Position numbers and translations under genes: made by a program | Notes under the pieces: generated by a model | Databases searched by the model: none | Seen by the model: the letters and a program-made list of their open reading frames with translations, nothing else | Told to the model about the DNA's origin: nothing | Shown: positions 1 through 4,569 of the stretch, one piece after another | How the letters are laid out: the number at the start of each line of letters is the position of its first letter | Position numbering within the stretch: position 1 is the first letter of the stretch | Source of the DNA: Candidatus Rifleibacteriota bacterium | GTDB taxonomy: Bacteria > Riflebacteria > Ozemobacteria > Ozemobacterales > Ozemobacteraceae | Direction of reading: 5' to 3' | Length of the DNA: 6,705 nucleotides | NCBI GenBank assembly: GCA_022704885.1 | Contig: JAKJFO010000220.1 | Span: 1 to 6,705, forward strand

Positions 1-71
1 ATTATGTAGAAGCCTGCGGCCGCTTCGTAGATGAAGGCCTGACGACGCAGCGAACTCAAATCATCGATCAT
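1..71 (-). CDS. 5' end of an unidentified divergent gene (runs off the left edge)
   Basis: On the minus strand an ATG at 71-69 opens a frame with no stop for 23 codons up to the window edge. It begins MIDDLSSLRRQAF and continues with IYEAAAGFYI. A Shine-Dalgarno-like GGAG lies 6 nt upstream of this ATG, which is the main reason for believing the start. The codons (CTG, CGT, CAG, GCC, GAA) resemble those of the neighbouring genes. The gene would be transcribed away from xthA, the two starts being 83 bp apart, so their promoters share this gap. The visible part looks helical, with no signal peptide. Too little is present to assign a family. The evidence is an open frame plus a ribosome binding site only. 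Confidence 0.5.
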   Translation of the reverse strand, partial: MIDDLSSLRRQAFIYEAAAGFYI

Positions 72-89
72 TGCAAACTCCACAGTTAA

Positions 90-117
90 TTTGCACAGCA
101 TCCGCATCTAGTATAAT
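90..117 (+). promoter_or_regulatory. Candidate sigma70 promoter for xthA
   Basis: A perfect -10 box TATAAT lies at 112-117. A weak -35 TTTGCA (90-95, 4 of 6 consensus) sits 16 nt upstream. Transcription would start near 124, leaving a leader of about 30 nt that contains the SD AGGCGG (141-146), 8 nt before the xthA ATG. The -10 is convincing and the -35 is not. Confidence 0.55.
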
Positions 118-154
118 ATAAAATCGCATACTTAACCAGCAGGCGGAACTCCTC

Positions 155-967
155 ATGAAAATAGTCACTTTCAATGTCAATGGTATCAGATCAAGACTTC
201 ACCAGCTGCAACTGCTCATCGCGAAACACCGGCCTGACATCATCGCTGTTCAGGAAATCAAGTGCGTCGATGACGCTTTTCCGTACGCTGCAATCGAAGA
301 ACTGGGCTATCATAGCGAGGTCTTCGGGCAGAAGGGGCACTACGGCGTTGCTCTGCTGTCATTGAAAAAAGCAGTCGATGTCCGCCGCAATTTCCCTGGC
401 AGTGATGCTCAGGCTCAGCGTCGACTGATTGTCGGCACCTGGGTTGATGCTCAAAAACGGCCACTGGTCGTAATGAACGGCTATTTTCCACAGGGCGAAA
501 GTCGTGAACACCCCGAAAAGTTTCCGGCAAAGCAGAAGTTCTACGCCGACCTGCTTGCTTATCTGAAGTCTGACTTCAAACCTTCTGACAATCTGCTTAT
601 TGTGGGCGACATGAACGTGGCCCCAACCGATCTCGATATCGGAATCGGCGACAAAAATGCGCAACGCTGGCTGAAAACTGGTAAATGCTCGTTCCTGCCA
701 GAGGAACGCGAATGGCTGAACCGACTGATGGCATGGGGTATGCGCGATCTCTACCGAGAACTGCACCCCGACTGCAACAAGTGGTTCAGCTGGTTCGACT
801 ATCGTTCGGGTGGTTTCGAAGACGAGCCCAGAAGGGGTCTGCGCATCGACCTGATGCTGGCGACAGCATCACTAAGAGAGCGCTGCGTCAGCGCAACCAT
901 CGACTATGAAATAAGAGGCATGGAAAAGCCCTCCGACCACGCGCCAGCACTGGTCGAATTCGACTGA
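155..967 (+). CDS. xthA: Exodeoxyribonuclease III (AP endonuclease, XthA type)
   Basis: This enzyme of base excision repair cuts DNA 5' to abasic sites and also has 3'-5' exonuclease and 3'-phosphatase activity; it acts in the cytoplasm on the chromosome. At 270 residues it matches the E. coli enzyme (268). The whole endonuclease/exonuclease/phosphatase fold is visible in order: FNVNGIR with N7, QEIK with metal-ligand E34, NGYFPQGES with Y110, GDMNVAPTDLDIGIG with D152 and N154, the long GKCSFLPEEREW stretch near 177-187, RIDLML with D232, and the terminal SDHAP with D261 and H262. All expected catalytic residues are present, so it should be active. The GKCSFLPEERE region marks the XthA branch rather than the plant/human APE1 branch. 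The start is supported by AGGCGG 8 nt upstream. It is apparently transcribed alone; the next gene faces it. Confidence 0.96.
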   Translation: MKIVTFNVNGIRSRLHQLQLLIAKHRPDIIAVQEIKCVDDAFPYAAIEELGYHSEVFGQKGHYGVALLSLKKAVDVRRNFPGSDAQAQRRLIVGTWVDAQKRPLVVMNGYFPQGESREHPEKFPAKQKFYADLLAYLKSDFKPSDNLLIVGDMNVAPTDLDIGIGDKNAQRWLKTGKCSFLPEEREWLNRLMAWGMRDLYRELHPDCNKWFSWFDYRSGGFEDEPRRGLRIDLMLATASLRERCVSATIDYEIRGMEKPSDHAPALVEFD

Positions 968-985
968 AAGCGGCTGTATCAGTCG
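961..985. repeat. Inverted repeat spanning the facing stop codons of xthA and the 979-1170 gene
   Basis: CGACTGA (961-967) and TCAGTCG (979-985) are exact reverse complements separated by 11 nt. The xthA stop TGA lies in the left arm, and the complement of the opposing gene's stop lies in the right arm. The RNA could form a 7-bp hairpin from either strand. No T-tract follows on either side, so it is not a canonical intrinsic terminator. Confidence 0.5.
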
Positions 986-1170
986 CTGTGGCAGACATCG
1001 TAATCAGGGCAGCGACCTTCTGAAGTCTGGCATTCAAGCAGTCCCTGAGTCTTGCCGACGCAGGCGATCTTCATGCCGGTCTGGCGGCGTGACTTTCGAT
1101 TCAGTTCGATTTTTTCCTTGCGCAGCTCGACGACTTCATCATCAGTGAGTCTTTTTGCCGGATTGACCAT
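979..1170 (-). CDS. Small four-cysteine protein of unknown function
   Basis: This 63-residue protein is not one I recognise. The N-terminal half (about residues 8-30) is highly charged and helical, containing DDEVVELRKEKIELNRKSRR. The C-terminal half holds four cysteines, C37, C47, C54 and C60, spaced C-x9-C-x6-C-x5-C, with H61 next to the last. That pattern could hold a metal or form disulfides, but it matches no zinc-finger signature I know. No signal peptide is visible. A perfect AGGAGG lies upstream but ends 14 nt before the ATG, an unusually long gap. An in-frame TAA two codons before the ATG rules out an earlier start. The gene faces xthA and is divergent from the sigma54 activator. The strong SD and coherent amino acid composition favour a real gene; the odd spacing and small size argue for caution. 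Confidence 0.6.
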   Translation of the reverse strand: MVNPAKRLTDDEVVELRKEKIELNRKSRRQTGMKIACVGKTQGLLECQTSEGRCPDYDVCHSD

Positions 1171-1282
1171 ATATTACTGTTATTCCTCCTGGATTGCATT
1201 ATCAAGTCGGCATAGAGTAACGCTTTCGGCGGATTTTTTCAACTCTTTCCAACAAAATTCGCGAAGCATGAACAGCTGCATG

Positions 1283-1291
1283 TGATATAAT
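1283..1291 (+). promoter_or_regulatory. Extended -10 promoter of the sigma54 activator gene
   Basis: TGATATAAT (1283-1291) combines the extended TGn element with a perfect TATAAT. No recognisable -35 hexamer lies 16-18 nt upstream, which is acceptable for an extended -10 promoter. The predicted start near 1298 leaves a leader of about 25 nt. A CAGCTG palindrome flanked by two GCATG copies lies immediately upstream (1266-1282), a possible but unproven operator. Confidence 0.6.
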
Positions 1292-1322
1292 CTTCACTGC
1301 AACAAACAACAGTGGAATGAAG

Positions 1323-2807
1323 ATGACAGAGTTATCTACACCTTTTCTGGAAGATTCACTTGAGGCGATACCCTGCGGGCACTCCTGCCGGGCATTGGAT
1401 TTTCTGCAGCAGATTTATCACGCCGCGCCAATCGGCATGGTTGTAGTAGATGAAAAGCAGGAAATTGTCAGGCTCAACCGCCGGTTCGCCGCTATGATCG
1501 GGCTTGAATCTGAATCATGCATCGGTGTCAGAATCGGCAGGCTGCTGCCGACGCTGGCTAACAAGCTGGGGCATCTTCTCACAGATATCAGCGCCGATAT
1601 GAGCGCGGGCAGCGAGCAGGAGTTCACTTTTCGCCTCGATGGCGAGCTGCGCACCTGGTCGATCACCGCCTACCCGGTGCGCCGGCAGGACACTGAGACT
1701 GCGGCGGTCAGTCTGATCATTCACGATATCACTCAGTTACGCAAGGCAGAAGGTGATCTCGCCGAGGCGCTGAACCAGATCAAGGCCCTCGAAGAAAAAC
1801 TACGCCTCGAAAATGCGCTGCTTAAGGGCGAAATCGCCAGAGAAAGCGAGCATTCTCACATGGTTGGCAGTAGTCAAAGCCTGCGTGAAGCGATTGGCAA
1901 AATCCGGCAGGTAGCACCAACCGACGCCACTGTTCTGATCAGCGGCGAAACAGGAACGGGTAAGGAGCTCGCCGCCAGAGAGATTCATCGTCTGAGCAGA
2001 CGTATCGATCAGCCGATAATCGTGGTGAACTGTGCGGCATTGCCTGCCAATCTGATAGAAAGCGAGCTCTTCGGCCATGAAAAGGGCTCTTTTACCGGCG
2101 CGATAGCACGTAAAATCGGCAGATTTGAAATAGCTGACGGAGGTACGATTTTTCTTGATGAAATTGGCGAAATGCCGCTGGAATTGCAGAGCAAGCTATT
2201 GCGTGTCCTGCAGGAAAACCAGATCGAGCGTATCGGCAGCCACAAACTGATAGATATCGATGTCAGGGTGATAGCTGCCACCAATCGCACGCTGTATGAC
2301 GAGGTAAAGGCCGGTCGCTTTCGCGAGGATCTGTTTTTCAGGCTGAACGTCTTTCCCATCCATCTACCAGCCCTGCGTGAGCGCGGCAGTGACGTCATCG
2401 AAATTGCCACCGACTACATGTATTTCTGCGCACGCAAACATGGCCGTAATATCAAGGCAATATCTCAGGCTTCGCGGCAAAAACTGCTCGAATACAGCTG
2501 GCCGGGCAATATTCGCGAACTACGCAATCTGATCGAGCGTTCGGTGATTTTGTGTCAAACCGACACACTCGAACTCGAAATTCCTTATTCGCAGTCTGCA
2601 ACCATGCCAGCCGAACAAAAGGCTTCGCCAGGTACCCTGAAAACTCTCGCTGAAGTGCAAAAACTTCACATTCAGCAGATTCTTGAGCGAACAGCCTGGC
2701 GGGTACGGGGAGAGCACGGAGCCGCTGAAATACTGGGCCTAAAGCCAACAACTCTCGAATCAAAAATGAAAAAGCTCGGTATTTCGAGAAAACCACGCTC
2801 TGCTTAG
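1323..2807 (+). CDS. Sigma54-dependent transcriptional activator: PAS - AAA+ - Fis-type HTH
   Basis: This bacterial enhancer-binding protein uses ATP hydrolysis to open promoters held by RNA polymerase-sigma54. Numbered from the ATG at 1323 (494 residues), it has a PAS sensor at about 22-138 ([21 protein letters not shown]), a coiled-coil signalling helix at about 139-176, and the AAA+ domain at about 178-410. The AAA+ motifs are Walker A GETGTGKE (208-215), the sigma54-contact loop GSFTGA (255-260), Walker B TIFLDE (275-280), sensor I ATNR, arginine-finger candidates R334 and R340, and WPGN (393-396). A Fis-type helix-turn-helix occupies about 462-488 ([22 protein letters not shown]), FhlA-like in style. 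The usual GAFTGA reads GSFTGA, keeping the essential F and T. There is no receiver domain, so a ligand or redox state probably signals through PAS. An N-terminal CGHSC (C18, C22) is unexplained. An ATG at 1317 abuts AGTGGA with no spacing, whereas 1323 has 6 nt, so 1323 is preferred. The likely target promoter lies 54 bp downstream. Confidence 0.94.
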   Translation: MTELSTPFLEDSLEAIPCGHSCRALDFLQQIYHAAPIGMVVVDEKQEIVRLNRRFAAMIGLESESCIGVRIGRLLPTLANKLGHLLTDISADMSAGSEQEFTFRLDGELRTWSITAYPVRRQDTETAAVSLIIHDITQLRKAEGDLAEALNQIKALEEKLRLENALLKGEIARESEHSHMVGSSQSLREAIGKIRQVAPTDATVLISGETGTGKELAAREIHRLSRRIDQPIIVVNCAALPANLIESELFGHEKGSFTGAIARKIGRFEIADGGTIFLDEIGEMPLELQSKLLRVLQENQIERIGSHKLIDIDVRVIAATNRTLYDEVKAGRFREDLFFRLNVFPIHLPALRERGSDVIEIATDYMYFCARKHGRNIKAISQASRQKLLEYSWPGNIRELRNLIERSVILCQTDTLELEIPYSQSATMPAEQKASPGTLKTLAEVQKLHIQQILERTAWRVRGEHGAAEILGLKPTTLESKMKKLGISRKPRSA

Positions 2808-2815
2808 GGCACTCC

Positions 2816-2829
2816 AGCTGTCACCAGCT
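2816..2829. promoter_or_regulatory. Candidate activator-binding dyad upstream of the sigma54 promoter
   Basis: AGCTG-TCAC-CAGCT is a perfect inverted repeat with 5-bp arms and a 4-bp spacer. It lies between the activator stop codon and the sigma54 promoter, centred about 65 bp upstream of the expected transcription start. Fis-type activator domains bind dyads, normally 80-150 bp upstream, so this one is rather close. It is the best candidate seen, but short repeats of this kind occur by chance. Confidence 0.35.
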
Positions 2830-2860
2830 CACAATCAGCCTCATAACATTTGCCGCGAAA

Positions 2861-2876
2861 TGGCATGACAATTGCT
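2861..2876 (+). promoter_or_regulatory. Sigma54 (-24/-12) promoter
   Basis: TGGCATGACAATTGCT fits the sigma54 consensus TGGCAYR-N4-TTGCW at every defined position. The GG of the -24 element and the GC of the -12 element have the required 10-nt spacing. It is intergenic, on the same strand as the sigma54 activator gene that ends 54 bp earlier, and reads into the small ORF at 2922. Transcription should start near 2887. No competing good sigma70 promoter was seen in this gap. Such promoters are silent without an activator ATPase, and the adjacent gene encodes one. Confidence 0.85.
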
Positions 2877-2921
2877 AAGTTAATAGCAGGCATGTAAATC
2901 GAATAAGAAAGAGCAACGGCA

Positions 2922-3032
2922 ATGATTATCCTGTTCAACATACTAATGATCTGGGTAAGATTCATAATGCTTATTTCTGCCGTAAAACAAGCTGTCAGAA
3001 ACGGTCAAAACCGACAGGCTATTTATCGCTGA
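2922..3032 (+). CDS. 36-residue hydrophobic/basic mini-protein under a sigma54 promoter
   Basis: ATG at 2922 to TGA at 3030-3032 encodes 36 residues. Residues 1-20 (MIILFNILMIWVRFIMLISA) are strongly hydrophobic with one arginine at 13. Residues 21-36 are polar and basic (K22, R26, R31, R34-type charges, ending QAIYR). This suggests a single membrane-inserting helix with a positively charged cytoplasmic tail, the general build of many small stress-induced membrane proteins and of type I toxins such as TisB; no homology is claimed. A weak SD, AAAGAG (2908-2913), lies 8 nt before the ATG. The ORF fits exactly between a sigma54 promoter and a strong terminator and is the longest ORF of that transcript. 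The last third overlaps a possible hairpin (CTGT 2992-2995 with ACAG 3014-3017, and CGGT 3002-3005 with ACCG 3010-3013), so the transcript might instead act as RNA. Confidence 0.6.
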   Translation: MIILFNILMIWVRFIMLISAVKQAVRNGQNRQAIYR

Positions 3033-3062
3033 ATACACAGTATCTGCCACACAGACATGCGA

Positions 3063-3091
3063 GGGCTGCTTCCAACTGAAGCAGCCCTTTT
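3063..3091 (+). terminator. Intrinsic terminator of the sigma54 unit
   Basis: GGGCTGCTTC (3063-3072) pairs perfectly with GAAGCAGCCC (3078-3087) around the loop CAACT, giving a 10-bp stem followed by TTTT (3088-3091). It ends the plus-strand transcript from 2861, giving an RNA of about 200 nt. Read on the minus strand it lacks a T-tract, so it is not an obvious terminator for the facing Ig-like gene. Confidence 0.9.
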
Positions 3092-3153
3092 AAACTGGCG
3101 AGAATCGTTGTCGATGTTGATATTGTTGTTTACCGTAATCCTGAAGTGTTTTA

Positions 3154-4122
3154 TCATATCGTCATGAAGACCATGTTAACAATGCTTTTTGTCTGCTTGA
3201 TCGAAAACGGGTTATCAGAGACCGACATGCCGGCAACGTATGGCTTCCAGACACCGCCATCCAGAATATGCGTCACGACAGGAGCGGGTGGGCGCGTTTG
3301 ATGTATGTAGAACGTCTTGACCGCATTACTGGGATTTCCGGCAAAGTCGGAGACATCAACCGTAAGTCTTATCTTACGGTAGTTCTGCCTTATGAGTCCC
3401 CAGTCATTTGGGAAAAAGTTGATCTGTTTATTACCATCATTCGAAATCGTTCCTGGCACAGGGTTCCAGCTGGGTGTCACCAGATTGGGATCGCCTTCAG
3501 TAGGCATAGCGGCGTATTCACACTTATATTGTGCCGTAGAAAAGTCGATACCAGAACCAGTTTCCGTTACAATAGCATAAATAAGACCGACCTGACACTG
3601 AAACAAGGCATTCGACCGACACCCGGAGTTACCATACCAGATGGAAATCGCAGGACCGGCGGTGTCGACCACAACCGGCACGGCGCCGCTGAGTTCGCTG
3701 ATGAAAATTCCATCGAAGGCCTGAGCAGCAAAAGAATAAGAACCCTGCAGGTGTGAGCTCAACGTAATCGACCAGACACCATCTGAGGCTGTGGTTCCGG
3801 TGGCGATCTGAACGGAATTGCGGTAAAGCCTGATTTCTGTGGCGGCTTCGGCATTACCTCTGATCACAAATGTATCACTGTTAGAATACATTGTCGTATC
3901 AGGAGCTACAGCTTTGCCGTATATGTGTGTGATGGTCGGGGCGTTGATGGCGTAAACGATAGAAGGCAGACATACAAATGATGTAACCATCAAACACAGA
4001 ACAAAAGTGAAACAACTCTGCCATAATGATGATTTACTAACAGGGTTAACGAACAACCGGTCTGGTACATAAAATGACCGACCGGCGGCTGATCTGGGCT
4101 CCCTGTTTGGGGTGTGCCCCAT
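3154..4122 (-). CDS. Exported Ig-like repeat protein, C-terminally truncated in appearance
   Basis: The protein has 322 residues from the ATG at 4122. A hydrophobic segment at 34-58 (WQSCFTFVLCLMVTSF... ending SIVYA) looks like a signal peptide with cleavage after VYA, though the preceding n-region is long. A TTG start ten codons further upstream is possible but lacks an SD, while this ATG has AGGGGG 5 nt upstream. The mature part is rich in beta-forming residues and carries bacterial Ig-like repeats. The first (about 61-153) opens APTITHIYGKAV and includes DGVWSITL. A second (about 154-275) opens VDTAGPAISI and ends VDVSDFAGNPSNAVKTFYI. A third opens APVVTHILDGGV at 280 and stops after about 43 residues at a double stop TGA TAA. 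Three mature cysteines are at 168, 176 and 201. The likely role is an envelope or secreted adhesin/structural protein (inference). It is convergent with the sigma54 unit; no clear promoter was found in 4123-4349. Confidence 0.8.
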   Translation of the reverse strand: MGHTPNREPRSAAGRSFYVPDRLFVNPVSKSSLWQSCFTFVLCLMVTSFVCLPSIVYAINAPTITHIYGKAVAPDTTMYSNSDTFVIRGNAEAATEIRLYRNSVQIATGTTASDGVWSITLSSHLQGSYSFAAQAFDGIFISELSGAVPVVVDTAGPAISIWYGNSGCRSNALFQCQVGLIYAIVTETGSGIDFSTAQYKCEYAAMPTEGDPNLVTPSWNPVPGTISNDGNKQINFFPNDWGLIRQNYRKIRLTVDVSDFAGNPSNAVKTFYIHQTRPPAPVVTHILDGGVWKPYVAGMSVSDNPFSIKQTKSIVNMVFMTI

Positions 4123-4349
4123 GTATGCCCCCTGCTGCTCGAATAACCCCAACTTAATTGTAGAAGATTTTGGTATTTATGTAAAGAAGCGCCGGCAGAC
4201 TGCAGCAATTCTCGGGCAGCATGACGATCAAAAAAAGCGATGTATCAAAATTATGACCTCTGTTGATGCAGGCTTTACAGCTCACCAAAAATCGTTTGAG
4301 AGACTGTTCGGAGACGTAAAAAAAACGACAGAATAAAGCAGCAAATCTA

Positions 4350-4378
4350 TTGACAGCGTTGCTGCCCGATGGTAGAAT
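4350..4378 (+). promoter_or_regulatory. Strong sigma70 promoter upstream of the leader RNA
   Basis: A perfect -35 TTGACA (4350-4355), an ideal 17-nt spacer and the -10 TAGAAT (4373-4378, 5 of 6) make this the best sigma70 promoter in the window. Transcription should start near 4385. It drives the structured transcript ending at the 4510-4538 terminator. It is also the only convincing promoter upstream of the nucleoside kinase gene. Confidence 0.85.
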
Positions 4379-4459
4379 AGATTCTTCCCAAATTTCAGAT
4401 GGATCAGCTTGAGATTGAGAAATTTTCTTCAGTTAAACAATTCTTTCAAGGCGAATAAT

Positions 4460-4488
4460 GCTGCCAGGTGGGGCAAGACCTGAGCAGC
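4460..4488 (+). other. Bulged hairpin in the leader RNA
   Basis: Two 5-bp helices, GCTGC/GCAGC and CAGGT/ACCTG, are stacked with a single bulged A4483 and an 8-nt loop GGGGCAAG. It ends 21 nt before the terminator stem. Its 3' strand overlaps the GCGGG that can pair with the terminator, so the hairpin and an antiterminator would be partly exclusive. Confidence 0.6.
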
Positions 4489-4509
4489 GGGTGTTTTGTG
4501 TATCTTTAT

Positions 4510-4538
4510 CCCCGCAGCCACTGCGGGGTCATTTTTTT
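4510..4538 (+). terminator. Intrinsic terminator 31 nt before the nucleoside kinase gene
   Basis: CCCCGCAG (4510-4517) and CTGCGGGG (4521-4528) form a perfect 8-bp GC-rich stem with the loop CCA, followed by TCA and then seven T (4532-4538). It would stop the transcript begun near 4385. For the kinase gene to be expressed from that promoter, polymerase must read through or the stem must be prevented from forming. Confidence 0.88.
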
Positions 4539-4569
4539 GAAGGCTTAACTTTATCATAGAGGTAGACAG

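Larger units (their letters stand above)
4385..4538 (+). ncRNA. Structured RNA of about 154 nt: leader/attenuator of the nucleoside kinase gene or independent sRNA
   Basis: This segment runs from the predicted start of a near-consensus promoter to the end of an intrinsic terminator and holds no convincing gene. AAATTTC (4390-4396) pairs with GAAATTT (4419-4425). GCTGCCAGGT (4460-4469) pairs with ACCTG and GCAGC (4478-4482 and 4484-4488) with one bulged A, closing the loop GGGGCAAG. Two alternative pairings would break the terminator stem: GCGGG (4487-4491) with CCCGC (4511-4515), and loop GGGG (4470-4473) with CCCC (4510-4513). An ORF of 19 codons (4399-4458, MDQLEIEKFSSVKQFFQGE) lies inside but has no SD. 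The kinase start is 31 nt past the T-tract with no other promoter visible, which favours an attenuator. It does not match 6S, SRP, tmRNA or riboswitch consensus sequences that I know. Confidence 0.6.

Noticed and set aside
1052..1285. 77-residue plus-strand frame opposite the four-cysteine gene
   Set aside because: It has no SD, is serine/phenylalanine-rich antisense sequence, and runs through the activator promoter region.
2891..2897. ATGTAA start-stop pair after GCAGG near the 5' end of the sigma54 transcript
   Set aside because: It lies only a few nt from the predicted transcript start, too close for normal ribosome binding, and is easily due to chance.
2940..2992. Minus-strand promoter for an antisense antitoxin RNA over the mini-protein
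   Set aside because: The best hexamers, TTGTTT and TATGAA with an 18-nt spacer, are poor, and no terminator was found.
3268..3756. 162-residue plus-strand frame opposite the Ig-like gene
   Set aside because: The minus strand has an SD, a signal peptide and repeated Ig-like sequence; the plus frame has low-complexity, shadow-like composition and no SD.
4112..4336. 74-residue plus-strand frame across the start of the Ig-like gene
   Set aside because: It starts at a GTG without an SD, overlaps the signal-peptide end of the Ig-like gene in antisense, and has no recognisable domain. The internal ATG at 4253 also lacks an SD.
4123..4349. Search of the 227-bp gap upstream of the Ig-like gene for a promoter or RNA gene
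   Set aside because: Only an isolated CATAAT on the minus strand (4250-4255) was found, without a -35 box. Nothing further can be supported.
4460..4491. Resemblance of CCAGG...AGCAGC to the conserved loop of bacterial SRP RNA
   Set aside because: The GGAA-type tetraloop and its stem are missing. The two parts instead pair as one bulged hairpin with loop GGGGCAAG.
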